From Pseudomonas mosselii (GTDB lineage: Bacteria; Pseudomonadota; Gammaproteobacteria; Pseudomonadales; Pseudomonadaceae): a stretch of DNA of 64,000 nucleotides. The notes under the pieces were generated by a model. It searched no databases. It was not told the DNA's origin and saw nothing but the letters and a program-made list of their open reading frames with translations. Made by a program: the position numbers and the translations under genes. Location: NCBI RefSeq assembly GCF_003205295.1, contig NZ_QJRP01000001.1, forward strand, positions 248,001 to 312,000. The letters run 5' to 3'. How positions within the stretch are numbered: the first letter of the stretch is position 1; each line of letters opens with the position of its first letter. Below, piece after piece: positions 17,222 to 26,013 of the stretch.

Positions 17222-19348
17222 TCAGAAGCTGTAGTCGACCGTGGCGAAATACGAGCGCGGCGCGCCCAGCAGCCATTGCTCGCCGCTGAAGCTGGACTGG
17301 GCGTACTGGCGGTCGAACAGGTTGTTCAACTGCAGGCCCAGGCGCACGTCGGGCAGCACCTGCCAGCCCAGGTTGGCGTCGACCACCGTGTAGCCCGGCA
17401 CGCGCTGGTCGTTGGCCGCGCTGGAGTAGCGCTCATCCACATAGCGCAGGCCGATGCCGGCATCTACGGTCTGGCTAAAGCCCTTGCTCAGCCACAGGTT
17501 GGCGGTGCGCCGCGGCACATCCTGCGGGCGGTTGCCGGCGCGGTCGTGGACCGTGCCGTTGTTGCCTTCCTCAAGGAAATCGTCGTACTTGGCCCGCACC
17601 AAAGCGGCATTGGCCGAGAGCTGCCACTGGTTGCCCAGCGCCAGTTCCAGGCTGGCCTCCAGGCCATCGGAGGTCTGTTGGCCGGCCTGCTGGCTGTCGT
17701 GGGTGAGCGGGTTGTACACCGGCAGCTTCTTCTTGACGATGTGATAGGCCGCCAGCGTCCACTCGCCACGGGTATCCCAGAAGCGTTGCTTGAGGCCGAT
17801 CTCGGTCTGCTTCGCTTCGGTCAGTTCCAGGCGCTTGTTCGGGCGCTGGGTGAGCAGGTCGCCGACGCCATCTTCGCTGGTGGAATACTGCCCGTACAGC
17901 GACAGGTCGTCGGTGAGGGCGAACACCAGCCCGGCGCGCCAGTTGCCGCCTTGCAGGCTGCGGTCGCTGCGGGCGTTGTTGACCAGGTCGTCACGGTCGA
18001 TGTGGTTCTGGTCGCGGCGGATGCCGGTGACCAGTGCGAGACGGTCGGTCAGCTGGGTGCGGTTTTCGGCGAACAGGGCGAAGGTGTCGACCTTGGACAG
18101 CGTCTGCGCGCGGGTCGGGCTGAGGCTATGGAAGCCGCCCGGAGCCGGATGCCACGGGTCGAGCGGGTCGCTGCTGCCATCGCTGTAGGGCGAGTTGCTG
18201 TCGACGTTGAAGCGGATCCGGTTGTATTCGGCGCCGACCACGGTCTTGCTGGCCAGGCCGAACAGGCCATGGTCGAAGGTGAAGCTCTGGCGATCGCCGA
18301 GCTGCTCCTGGTTATGGCGAATCTCGAAGAAGCTGGCGCGCTGGATCACGCCGTTGGCGGCGTCCCAGGTGTAGGACTCGGCGTTGCGCCACTGGCGGCG
18401 GCTCTTGATGTAGTACAGCTGGTTGCTGGCGCTGACGCTGTCGCTGAGGGTCCAGTCGGTGGTCAGGCGCGTCCACTCGTCATGGTAGCGCTGCTCGTCG
18501 TTGCTGACGTTGTAGTTCTTGCGGCGCACGCTGCTGCGCAGGTGCCCGTTGATCAGCGGGGTGCCGTAGTAGTTGGCCGGTTGCGCATCGCCGCGTTCGT
18601 GGGCGAGAGTGAAGCTCAGGTCGTCGCTGGCATCGAAGCGCAGGGCGGCGCTCAGGGCCAGGCTGCGCGAGTCGGTGCGGTCGACCCAGCCGTTGCCGGC
18701 CTGCTGGTTCAGGGTGACGCGGTAGCTCAGGCGCTCGCTCAGGCTGCCGCCGCTGTCCAGGCCCAGCTGCTGGCGGTCCCAGGAGCCGTAGCCCAGGCGC
18801 AGGTGGTTGCGGATGTCGCCGGCGAACGGCTTCTTCGGCACCACGTTGACCACCGCGCCGGTGGCGCCTTCGCCATACAGGACCGAGGCGGGGCCGCGGA
18901 TCACATCGATGCGTTCGACCATCCACGGATCGACCGGAAAGGTCAGGGTGCCGGCGCCGGCGTAAAGGCGCGAGCCGTCGAACAGGGTCATCACCGAACT
19001 CTGCCCGGTGAAACCGCGGGCCGACAGGCCGGTACCGCCGTCGCCGGGCGTACCGATGAAAGTGAGGCCCGGCGAGCGGGTCACGGCGTCCTGCACGGTG
19101 AGGTTGTTGCGCTGCTGGATCTGCGCCTCGGTCAGGCTGCTGGTGCTGGCCGGGGTGTCCAGGGCGCTGAGGTTCAGGCGCGAACCGGCCGGGGTTGGCG
19201 TGGCCAGGTCGATGGCATGTGGCTCGCGGGTGTCGGTGATCGCCGTGGAGGGCAGGGTGAGGGGTGCCACTTCATTATCGTCGGCCAGCGCCGGCAGGGA
19301 CACGGCCAGGCAGGCCGCCAGGGTGTGAAGCTTGTTGAATCGGGACAT
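17222..19348 (-). CDS. TonB-dependent outer-membrane receptor (siderophore-receptor type), B12-riboswitch regulated
   Basis: A 708-residue outer-membrane receptor. A signal peptide (MSRFNKLHTLAACLAVSLPALA) precedes a plug domain (TVQDAVTRSPGLTFIGTPGD, VERIDVIRGPASVLYGEGAT) and a 22-strand barrel ending in YFATVDYSF, with the C-terminal Phe needed for barrel assembly. There is no N-terminal STN signalling domain, so it does not drive a sigma/anti-sigma pair. The frame is open to 19450, but the signal peptide fixes the start at 19348. By sequence it reads as a TIGR01783-type siderophore receptor, yet a cobalamin riboswitch sits in its leader, so a corrinoid or cobalt-related ligand is more likely (inference). 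Confidence 0.9.
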   Translation of the reverse strand: MSRFNKLHTLAACLAVSLPALADDNEVAPLTLPSTAITDTREPHAIDLATPTPAGSRLNLSALDTPASTSSLTEAQIQQRNNLTVQDAVTRSPGLTFIGTPGDGGTGLSARGFTGQSSVMTLFDGSRLYAGAGTLTFPVDPWMVERIDVIRGPASVLYGEGATGAVVNVVPKKPFAGDIRNHLRLGYGSWDRQQLGLDSGGSLSERLSYRVTLNQQAGNGWVDRTDSRSLALSAALRFDASDDLSFTLAHERGDAQPANYYGTPLINGHLRSSVRRKNYNVSNDEQRYHDEWTRLTTDWTLSDSVSASNQLYYIKSRRQWRNAESYTWDAANGVIQRASFFEIRHNQEQLGDRQSFTFDHGLFGLASKTVVGAEYNRIRFNVDSNSPYSDGSSDPLDPWHPAPGGFHSLSPTRAQTLSKVDTFALFAENRTQLTDRLALVTGIRRDQNHIDRDDLVNNARSDRSLQGGNWRAGLVFALTDDLSLYGQYSTSEDGVGDLLTQRPNKRLELTEAKQTEIGLKQRFWDTRGEWTLAAYHIVKKKLPVYNPLTHDSQQAGQQTSDGLEASLELALGNQWQLSANAALVRAKYDDFLEEGNNGTVHDRAGNRPQDVPRRTANLWLSKGFSQTVDAGIGLRYVDERYSSAANDQRVPGYTVVDANLGWQVLPDVRLGLQLNNLFDRQYAQSSFSGEQWLLGAPRSYFATVDYSF

Positions 19349-19465
19349 GTCGTTCCACTGCTGCAGGAAGAAATGGATCCCGGTGGAAAACACGCAACGG
19401 CGAAGCGCGAACGCAGGCGCGCACGCGGATACCGGCCTGCGCCCGCCCACCGCGGGTTGCCAAGT

Positions 19466-19650
19466 AAGGCTTCAGGCCGGTCTCCGGGCTTGCGAGGGGC
19501 GTGAAGCCTTCACCTTCCCATGCGTGCGCACAGTGGTTTGTCGAAGGATTCGCTCGCTTACCGTTGCGGGGGCAGCGCCGGACTTGTCGTGACAACGACG
19601 CACCGGCTTCCCGTTTCACCCTGCGCACGGCGGCGCAGGACACCTGAAAC
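19466..19650 (-). promoter_or_regulatory. Cobalamin riboswitch upstream of TonB receptor
   Basis: Read on the minus strand the leader holds, in order, ACGGGAAGCCGGTG, CCGCAACGGTAA (complement of 19558-19569), CCACTG (19531-19536), GGGAAGG (19513-19519) and the B12 box AGCCCGGAGACCGGCC (19475-19490). These are the conserved elements of the adenosylcobalamin riboswitch in the correct order and spacing. A CCCGC/GCGGG hairpin (19441-19455) just downstream may belong to the expression platform. Binding of cobalamin would be expected to lower expression of the receptor. Confidence 0.95.
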
Positions 19651-19822
19651 TGGCGCGCATCTGACCATTGAACGGGCAGTGAGTCAATCGTTCGAGTGGG
19701 TGGAGAAACTGTGACGGACATGGCGGTTTAGAGCGGTTTGCCGAATTTTTTCGAACTTTTGCCAAGCCCGTTGTCTCGAACCGGTCGTTCACCATTCATT
19801 CACGTCATGGAGACTTTTGCGA

Positions 19823-20569
19823 ATGTCTACCCGTAACCTGTTGCGTCACTCCTGCCTGCTTGCCCTGCTCGGTGCCCCACTGGCCGCCACGGCGGCACCG
19901 AGCACCGACCCGCTGTTCACCCTCGGCTTGCTGGGTTCCTACGACAAGTTCAAGTTCGAGGGAGGAAGCGAGTCGGACAAGGAACACATGGGTCAGGGCG
20001 GTGTGTTCGCCACGTTCGGCAACAAGATGACCGCCGAATCCGGGTTCATCTACCAGATCGGTGCCGAGGCCAAGTACGGCAAGAAGAACGACAACAAGCT
20101 CAAGGAAGCCCAGGCCGATCTCGACCTGGGCTGGCGCGCCGCACTGGATGCGCGCAACTTCGTCGACCTGACAGTGGGCGGCGGCTACAGCTGGACCCGC
20201 TTCGAGCCTGAGATCAACGATCTCGATACACGGCTGACCTACAAGTCGCCGTTCGCCAAGGCAGCGTTGGGCTACAATCACCAGTTCGATGCGTCGACCC
20301 TGCGTGTGGAGGTGGGCGCGCGTCACACCATTGATGGCCGCGCACGGCTGAAAGTCGATGATTTCGGCAGCGACAGTGTCGACATGAAGGACCGCACCAA
20401 TCCGTATGCGGAGGTCACCCTGCTGATGAACCAGCAGGGTGGCATGCCGGTGCAGGTGGGGGCGTACTACACCCGTACCGAGTACAAGCTGGACGAGGAC
20501 ACTCCGGTGGCCGACAACACCAAGCTCAAGCGCGACGAGTTTGGGGTGAAGGTGGGGTTGGCGTTCTGA
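19823..20569 (+). CDS. Predicted outer-membrane beta-barrel protein, function unknown
   Basis: A 248-residue protein I do not recognise by name. A signal peptide (MSTRNLLRHSCLLALLGAPL, cleavage near AATA/A) is followed by alternating amphipathic strands rich in Gly and aromatic residues (LDLGWRAALDARNFVDLTVG, YKSPFAKAALGYNHQF) and a terminal Phe (FGVKVGLAF), all typical of small outer-membrane barrels of 8-12 strands. The start ATG 19823 has GGAG 10 nt upstream. It is divergent from the cobalamin riboswitch leader of the TonB receptor. It could be a small porin or an adhesin barrel. Confidence 0.75.
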   Translation: MSTRNLLRHSCLLALLGAPLAATAAPSTDPLFTLGLLGSYDKFKFEGGSESDKEHMGQGGVFATFGNKMTAESGFIYQIGAEAKYGKKNDNKLKEAQADLDLGWRAALDARNFVDLTVGGGYSWTRFEPEINDLDTRLTYKSPFAKAALGYNHQFDASTLRVEVGARHTIDGRARLKVDDFGSDSVDMKDRTNPYAEVTLLMNQQGGMPVQVGAYYTRTEYKLDEDTPVADNTKLKRDEFGVKVGLAF

Positions 20570-20594
20570 CCGGTTGAACCTGCGCTGAATCCGT

Positions 20595-20668
20595 CGCGGG
20601 GCAGGCCCGCTTTCACGCCCTACTCACCCAAACGGACGGGCATGGCGTGGGAGCGGGCTTGCCCCGCG
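20595..20668. repeat. Inverted pair of REP elements between convergent genes
   Basis: Arms 20595-20619 and 20644-20668 (right core GTGGGAGCGGGCTTGCCCCG) pair with three mismatches in 25. The pair lies between the convergent barrel and GNAT genes and could act as a bidirectional transcript end. Confidence 0.85.
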
Positions 20669-20684
20669 ATGACATCAACGCTGT

Positions 20685-21254
20685 CTAGCGTCCACGCCGG
20701 CGCGACACTCGCGCCTCGATGTTCTTGCGCCCGATCAGCAGCGCCGGTTTTTCCACTACCGGCTCATCGGCGAGCCACTTGTACATCACCAGGCAGTCCA
20801 CCAGGCCCAGCTCGGCATGGCGGTAGGCCCTGGGCAGGCGCCCGACGGTCTCGAAGCCGAGCTTGTGCCACAGCGCCACGGCCACCTCGTTGCTTGCCAC
20901 CACCGAATTGAACTGCAGGGCCAGGAAGCCCTCCTGGCGCGCCAGCTTCTGCGAGTGCTCGCACATCAGCCTGGCCACGCCCTGACCACGGGCCTGCGCG
21001 CAGACCATATAGCCGCAATTGCCGACATGCCCGCCGGGGCCGGCCGCATTGGCCTTGAGGAAGTAGGAGCCGAGCAGCACGCCGTCCTCCTCGGCCACCA
21101 GTGTGCGCAGCGGGGTTTCCAGCCACAGCCGGCGCGCCTGGTCAACGTCCAGGGCAGGGTCGAAGGCGTAGGTCTGGCGGGCCTGGACAATGGCCTGGAA
21201 GGTCGGCCAGAAGCGCTCGAAGTCTTCCGGGGTCATGGGGCGGATCTGGATCAT
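20685..21254 (-). CDS. GNAT family N-acetyltransferase
   Basis: A 189-residue GNAT acyltransferase starting MIQIRPMTPEDFERFW. The acetyl-CoA-binding motif A is visible as VCAQARGQGVARLMCEHSQ, and a C-terminal ALWHKLGFETVGRLPRAYRH is typical of the PhiNOS/yjdJ-like branch. The substrate (amino acid, amine or antibiotic) cannot be told. The frame is open to 21392, but residue 47 gives the natural start. The upstream AhpD-like gene on the same strand is 79 bp away. Confidence 0.9.
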   Translation of the reverse strand: MIQIRPMTPEDFERFWPTFQAIVQARQTYAFDPALDVDQARRLWLETPLRTLVAEEDGVLLGSYFLKANAAGPGGHVGNCGYMVCAQARGQGVARLMCEHSQKLARQEGFLALQFNSVVASNEVAVALWHKLGFETVGRLPRAYRHAELGLVDCLVMYKWLADEPVVEKPALLIGRKNIEARVSRRRGR

Positions 21255-21333
21255 GGCGGTTCCTGCACGGGCTGAGGCGCCAAGTCTGGGTGTCGCGGCG
21301 CCCGTGCGCAAGGGCGCTGGCGCCGCAACCTGC

Positions 21334-21678
21334 TCAGGAATCGGTCTTGCCCACGGCGTCCAGCGCCCTGGCCGAGTAGACCAGCGCGGCACCGGCGTTC
21401 ATCGCCACCGCCACGCCCAGGGCCTCGGCGATCTCCTCGCGGGTGGCGCCGTGCTTGACCGCTTGCTGCGAATGCACGGCGATGCAGCCGTCGCAGCGCG
21501 TGGTGACGGCCACGGCCAGAGAGATCAGCTCGCGGGTCTTGGCGTCCAGGTGGTTGGTCTTGGCCCCGGCGCCGCTGGCGGTCATGTAGCCGGCCACGGT
21601 ATCGGGTGAGAGTTGCTTGAGATCGCCGATGCCGGCCATCAACTGCTTACGGTAGGCGTCCCAGTCCATCATGCTCAT
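21334..21678 (-). CDS. Carboxymuconolactone decarboxylase/AhpD-family protein
   Basis: A 114-residue AhpD-like protein starting MSMMDWDAYRKQL; AAGG lies 8 nt before the ATG at 21678, while the in-frame GTG at 21687 has no clear site. The redox motif TTRCDGCIAVHSQQAVKHG holds the CxxC and following His that define peroxidase-active members. The family acts as alkylhydroperoxidase or in aromatic ring-cleavage lactone metabolism; the intact CxxC favours a peroxide-handling role. Confidence 0.9.
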   Translation of the reverse strand: MSMMDWDAYRKQLMAGIGDLKQLSPDTVAGYMTASGAGAKTNHLDAKTRELISLAVAVTTRCDGCIAVHSQQAVKHGATREEIAEALGVAVAMNAGAALVYSARALDAVGKTDS

Positions 21679-21762
21679 CGTCTTCACCTTGTCAGGTTGG
21701 CAACAGGAGCTATCAGGCTAGTCGATGTTCGGCGGGACGAGGAGGCACAGGTGATCTTGGTA

Positions 21763-21815
21763 GGAGATCGCCCAGCCCTTTCGCGACACAAGGCCGCTCC
21801 CGCAGGAGCATGGAG
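21763..21815. repeat. Single REP-type unit with GATCGCCCAGCC tag
   Basis: The stretch begins GAGATCGCCCAGCCCTTTCG and continues into AAGGCCGCTCCCGCAGG, a half REP without its inverted partner, between the AhpD-like gene and lpxO. Confidence 0.6.
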
Positions 21816-21836
21816 CGGCCGATAGACAGTGGCAGG

Positions 21837-22736
21837 TCAGATATAGATGAACACCAGCACCAGCGCCGCGACCACCGCCCACTTCTCCAGGTAGTAGCGG
21901 GTGCGGTTGCGTTTCTTCATCGCCTTGCCGCGCTCGCGGATCTTGTAGATGCGGGTGAACAGGCGGTTGATGCCGCCGGTCTTGTCGCTGGCATCGTTGG
22001 GCGCGGCGGCGGCGGCCATGACGTTGCGGCTGAACCAGCGGTTGAACGCCGCGGCCCAGCGGTACTTGAGCGGACGCTCGACGTCGCAGAACAGGATGAT
22101 GCGGTTGTGCTCGGTGGTGTTGGCCGCGTAGTGGATGTAGGTCTCGTCGAACACCACGCCCTCGCCGTCACGCCAGGAGTACTTCTCGCCGTCCACGTCG
22201 ATGTAGCAGCCATCGTCGTTGGGCGTGTCCAGGCCCAGGTGGTAGCGGTAGGAGCCGGCGTACGGATCACGGTGGCGCACCAGCTTGGCGCCCGGCGGCA
22301 GGGTGGCGAACATCGCCGCCTTGACTGTGCCGATGCCGGCGAGCAGCTCGGTGGTGCGCGGGCACAGGGTCATCGCCGACGGGTGGCTCTCGCCGTACCA
22401 CTTCAGGTAGAAGCGCTTCCAGCCGGTCTTGAAGAACGAGTTGAAACCGACGTCGTCATAGTTGTCGGATTTCTTGATCTCGCCGGCCTGCAGCAGCTGT
22501 TGCCCTTCCTTGCGGATTTCCTGCCAGTGGTCCTGCAGCACCTGCAGCTCGGGGAAGGCGCTGACCGGCAGATACGGCTTGGCCGGATGCTTGGAGAACA
22601 GATAGAGGAAGGCGTTGACCGGGGCCAGGAAGCTGGAGTGGTCGCCCAGCTGGCGGGTCAGCTTGTGACGAACCCGACCGCGCAGGTGAACATAGGCGAT
22701 CGAGAGGACGAAGATCAGTACGAGTGCAATTTTCAT
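21837..22736 (-). CDS. lpxO: LpxO-like lipid A 2-hydroxylase (aspartyl/asparaginyl beta-hydroxylase family)
   Basis: A 299-residue Fe(II)/2-oxoglutarate dioxygenase of the AspH family. An N-terminal membrane helix (MKIALVLIFVLSIAYVHL) and a C-terminal one (KWAVVAALVLVFIYI) flank the catalytic core: VRHRDPYAGSYRYHLGL carries the His-x-Asp iron ligands, EGVVFDETYIHYAANTTEHN the second His region, and NRIILFCDVERP the 2-oxoglutarate side. This two-helix form matches LpxO, which hydroxylates the 3'-secondary acyl chain of lipid A at the inner membrane and affects peptide-antibiotic tolerance. Confidence 0.9.
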   Translation of the reverse strand: MKIALVLIFVLSIAYVHLRGRVRHKLTRQLGDHSSFLAPVNAFLYLFSKHPAKPYLPVSAFPELQVLQDHWQEIRKEGQQLLQAGEIKKSDNYDDVGFNSFFKTGWKRFYLKWYGESHPSAMTLCPRTTELLAGIGTVKAAMFATLPPGAKLVRHRDPYAGSYRYHLGLDTPNDDGCYIDVDGEKYSWRDGEGVVFDETYIHYAANTTEHNRIILFCDVERPLKYRWAAAFNRWFSRNVMAAAAAPNDASDKTGGINRLFTRIYKIRERGKAMKKRNRTRYYLEKWAVVAALVLVFIYI

Positions 22737-22951
22737 GGACGTTTACTTGTCGAAAAATGGCCATGCGCCATGGCGTAAGCCCGCCAGCATAAACAATCGT
22801 GGCGCGGGTTTGTACTTATTGTTACGTCTTGTCTGACCGACTTAGGTGCAATGGCTGACAGGTTGCGCAAACGATTCAACAGCTTATGCAGATGTTCAGG
22901 TCGGGTAAACCGCTACACTCGATGGCTCGAACCGCTGTCAGGGAGAATCGA

Positions 22952-23497
22952 ATGATCCAGGATCCACGCCCCAGCGGCGCTCCGTTCAAACGGTTGTTCT
23001 TCGCCTTGCCGGTAGGCGACGAACAATGCCGCGCCCTGGCGCAGTGGCGACGAGGGCTGAACCTGCGCAGCGGCAAACCGGTGCCGGCGGAGAATTTCCA
23101 CGTCACCTTGCTGTTTCTCGGTGATGTGGACGCCGAGCAGGTGCCGGCGATCTGCGCGGCGGTCGATCAGCTCAGGCGGCCGGTCGCAGCGCCACGCTTG
23201 CTGCTCGACCGCCTGCAGGTCTGGCCGCGGGCCAGCGCGCTGGTGCTGGAGGCGCATCAGGCGCCTGTGGCGCTGCTGCAACTGGTGTATGGCCTGCAGC
23301 AGGCGCTGTTGCCCGTGGGCGTGGAGACGGCAAGCCGTGAGTATCGCCCGCACCTGACCCTGGCCAGGGACTTTCGCGGCCAGCCGCCAGAGGCCGGCAC
23401 GGCGCCGGAGTTCTTCCTTGCCGCCCGGCACTTCACGCTCTACGAATCGCGCAAGGGCCGTTACTGGCCCTTGGCGCAATGGCCGTTGAGCGCGTGA
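22952..23497 (+). CDS. thpR: RNA 2',3'-cyclic phosphodiesterase (2H family)
   Basis: A 181-residue 2H phosphoesterase. The two catalytic HxTx motifs are HVTL (His50, Thr52) and HLTL (His134, Thr136), with the N-terminal RLFFALP strand typical of ThpR/LigT. These enzymes open 2',3'-cyclic phosphates on RNA ends. The start ATG 22952 follows GGGAGA. It stands alone between divergent lpxO and the convergent TonB receptor. Confidence 0.93.
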   Translation: MIQDPRPSGAPFKRLFFALPVGDEQCRALAQWRRGLNLRSGKPVPAENFHVTLLFLGDVDAEQVPAICAAVDQLRRPVAAPRLLLDRLQVWPRASALVLEAHQAPVALLQLVYGLQQALLPVGVETASREYRPHLTLARDFRGQPPEAGTAPEFFLAARHFTLYESRKGRYWPLAQWPLSA

Positions 23498-23504
23498 GCG
23501 GCGA

Positions 23505-25922
23505 TCAGAACTCAGGCGTGTACTTGACCGAGAACATCAGGTTGCGCGGCTCGCCGTAGTTGTTGCTGCCGTTGAGCTGGTTGAAGCCTGCCACCCAGTA
23601 CTTCTTGTCGAACAGGTTGTAGGCGTTGACCGCCAGACTCACTTCCGGTGTCAGCTGGTAGGCCAGGCGAGCATTCCATACGGTGTAGCCGGGTACCTCG
23701 TAGGTGCGCTCGTAACCCAGGGTGTGGCTCTGGCTGGTAAAGCCCAGCCCGGTGCTCCAGCGCTGGCCGTCCACGGGCAAGGTGTAGTCGGCCCAGGCGC
23801 GCAGCATGTGCTTGGGGGTCCATTGGCTGAACACCCGTCCCTCGTTTTCCGGATCGTCGAGGAACTTGGTGGTGTTGTAGGTGTAGCCGGCGAACAGTTG
23901 CAGGCCGCTGAGCACTTCGCCGCTGACCTCGGCTTCGATCCCCTGGCTGCGCACCTTGCCCGCGGCATTGGAGCAATACCAACCGTCACAGGCAAAACCT
24001 GAGGCGGTGTCGGTGACGGCGCGGTTCTCCTGGTCGTAGCGGAACACTGCCAGCGAGGCATTGACGCGGCCATCGAGAAGCTCGCCCTTGAAGCCGGTTT
24101 CGTAGTTGCTGCCGATCACAGGCTTGAGCGGCACATTGCCGACACCGCGTTCGGTCTGCGGGGCGAACACATCGGTGTAGCTGGCGTACCAGGCCCATTC
24201 GCGGGTCAGGTCGTAGACAAATCCGGCGTACGGTGTGACTTCGCCCGACTCGGTCATGCGGCTGGTGGGGTTGACCTGGCCCGGGTTGAGCCCCCGATAA
24301 GTGGTGCTCGCGTAGCTGTAGTCGTACCAGCTGACGCGCGAGCCGAGAATCAGCGTCAGGCGATCGGTCGGCTTGACGCGCCAGGCGCCATACAGGCCTT
24401 TCTGGCGAATGTCGTAGCCGCTGTGCTCATGCCGACCGGTGGGCGCGGCGAGCAGCCCGTCGCGGCTGGGTTCAGGGCGGTCATGGTCAATGTCGAAGAT
24501 GTTGTCGTTGCCGCCAAAGGTGCGCCAGTACTCATCATCTGAAGTCAGCTTGGAGTAGTTGCCGCCCACGGTTACCTCATGCGCCACCGCACCGGTATCG
24601 AAGTGGCCGACCAGGTTCATGTCCAGGCCCAGCTTGGTATTGTGGAAATCGGTGATCCAGTTGGCGTACTCGACGCCGCTGCCGTCCGCTTCCAGGCCTT
24701 CGCCGACGGTCTGGGTGCGCTGGTGGATGGAGGTGTTGGTCTCGTCCATGCGCACGGCGGCGGCCTTGAACGTCCAGTCGTCGTCGAAGCGGTGTTCGAG
24801 GTCGAGGTAGTAGGTGGTGACGTCGGTTTGCGCACGGTTCCAGCGCGCGCCGGTGAAGGTCGAACGGGGCAGGTCGACCGCCTTGCCGTTGGCGTAGCGT
24901 GGAATGCCGCGCAGCATTGGCCGCGACTGCTGGCGGTTGTAGCTGATGCCGGCACCAACGGTGGTGTCGTCGCTCAGGTCGATATCCAGCGCGCCGTACA
25001 GGGAGTGGGACTTGCTCCAGGCATAGTCGATAAAGCTGTCGCTCTGGTCCTCGTCGGCGACCATCCGCCCGCGCACCCGGCCGTCGGCGGTCAGCGGGCC
25101 GCCGGCATCCAGTTGCAGGCCATAGTGGTCCCAGGAGCCGGCCTTGCCGGTGACGGTGACGGTCGGTGCGGCCTGGCCGCGCTTGCGCACCAGGTTGATC
25201 GCTCCGCCCGGGCTGCCGGTGCCTTGCAGCAGGCCGGAGGCGCCGCGCAGGACTTCCACCCGGTCGAAGAACACCAGGTCCTGGGTCGCCCAGTTGCCCA
25301 GCGAGTAGTTGTTGCGCGGGATCGGCACGCCGTCGTACTGCCAGTCGTCGATCTGGAAGCCTCGCGAGGTCACGACCACGCCCGGGCCGATGCCCTGGGC
25401 GCCGACCAGGCCGGTGGTGTGGTTGAGCGCATCCTGAAGGTCGGTGATGCCCTGGTCGTCCAGCTGCTTGCGGGTGATCACCGTCACCGACTGCGGGATC
25501 TCCTTGAGGGTGTGCACGCCCTTGCCCAGGGTCACCGCCCGCGCCGCGTAGGAGCCACTGCCTTCGCTGGTGGCGTCCAGGTAGTTGTCGGTGATGCTGG
25601 TGCTGCCCAGCTCCAGCACCTCATCGCCCTGGCTGGCGGGGGCCACGCTGAAGTGGCCGCTGCCGGTGATGCGCAATTGCAGGCCACTGCCGGCCAGCGC
25701 GGCCTGCATGGCTTGCTCGGCGCTCATCTGGCCGACCACGGCGGGGGCCTGCTTGCCGCGCACAAGCCCTGGCTCCAGGGCGATGATGGTGCCGCTCTGG
25801 CTGGCGATGCGGTTGAGGGTGGTTGCCAGGCTCGCGGCGGGCAGGTCGAACGACAGGGTCTGTGCCTGGGCGAACAGGCTGAAGCTGGTCAGGACGGCGG
25901 CAATGGGCCAGGGGTTGCGCAC
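23505..25922 (-). CDS. TonB-dependent siderophore receptor with STN signalling domain
   Basis: An 805-residue outer-membrane receptor starting at a GTG preceded by GGGAGA. After the signal peptide (to AQAQ) comes an STN domain (about 22-95, LSFDLPAASLATTLNRIASQ), then a plug (IPQSVTVITRKQLDDQGITD, VEVLRGASGLLQGTGSPGGA) and a barrel ending VKYTPEF. The STN domain contacts an anti-sigma factor, and the fecR/fecI-like genes sit directly upstream on the same strand, so this is a cell-surface signalling receptor. Best described as FpvA/FoxA/FhuE-like; the siderophore cannot be assigned. Confidence 0.93.
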   Translation of the reverse strand: MRNPWPIAAVLTSFSLFAQAQTLSFDLPAASLATTLNRIASQSGTIIALEPGLVRGKQAPAVVGQMSAEQAMQAALAGSGLQLRITGSGHFSVAPASQGDEVLELGSTSITDNYLDATSEGSGSYAARAVTLGKGVHTLKEIPQSVTVITRKQLDDQGITDLQDALNHTTGLVGAQGIGPGVVVTSRGFQIDDWQYDGVPIPRNNYSLGNWATQDLVFFDRVEVLRGASGLLQGTGSPGGAINLVRKRGQAAPTVTVTGKAGSWDHYGLQLDAGGPLTADGRVRGRMVADEDQSDSFIDYAWSKSHSLYGALDIDLSDDTTVGAGISYNRQQSRPMLRGIPRYANGKAVDLPRSTFTGARWNRAQTDVTTYYLDLEHRFDDDWTFKAAAVRMDETNTSIHQRTQTVGEGLEADGSGVEYANWITDFHNTKLGLDMNLVGHFDTGAVAHEVTVGGNYSKLTSDDEYWRTFGGNDNIFDIDHDRPEPSRDGLLAAPTGRHEHSGYDIRQKGLYGAWRVKPTDRLTLILGSRVSWYDYSYASTTYRGLNPGQVNPTSRMTESGEVTPYAGFVYDLTREWAWYASYTDVFAPQTERGVGNVPLKPVIGSNYETGFKGELLDGRVNASLAVFRYDQENRAVTDTASGFACDGWYCSNAAGKVRSQGIEAEVSGEVLSGLQLFAGYTYNTTKFLDDPENEGRVFSQWTPKHMLRAWADYTLPVDGQRWSTGLGFTSQSHTLGYERTYEVPGYTVWNARLAYQLTPEVSLAVNAYNLFDKKYWVAGFNQLNGSNNYGEPRNLMFSVKYTPEF

Positions 25923-25981
25923 GGAAATCTCCCGGATATTGTGAGTTGTCAGGAGATAGGTGGGCCGAGAAATGAAAACCG

Positions 25982-26003
25982 GACACCTTTGCGAATGATT
26001 TTC
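25982..26003 (-). promoter_or_regulatory. AT-rich promoter/Fur-like region before the STN receptor
   Basis: The minus strand reads TTTTTTTGAAAATCATTCGC between the fecR stop and the receptor start. GAAAATCATTCG resembles a Fur half-site array, and the 91-bp gap is where the sigma-dependent receptor promoter would be. The exact promoter elements are not certain. Confidence 0.4.
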
Positions 26004-26013
26004 AAAAAAAGTT

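Noticed and set aside
17198..19504. A 768-codon plus-strand frame opposite the TonB receptor
   Set aside because: It is the antisense of the receptor gene, with Val/Ala/Gly/Gln-rich composition and no domain. The minus-strand gene has clear plug and barrel motifs plus riboswitch control.
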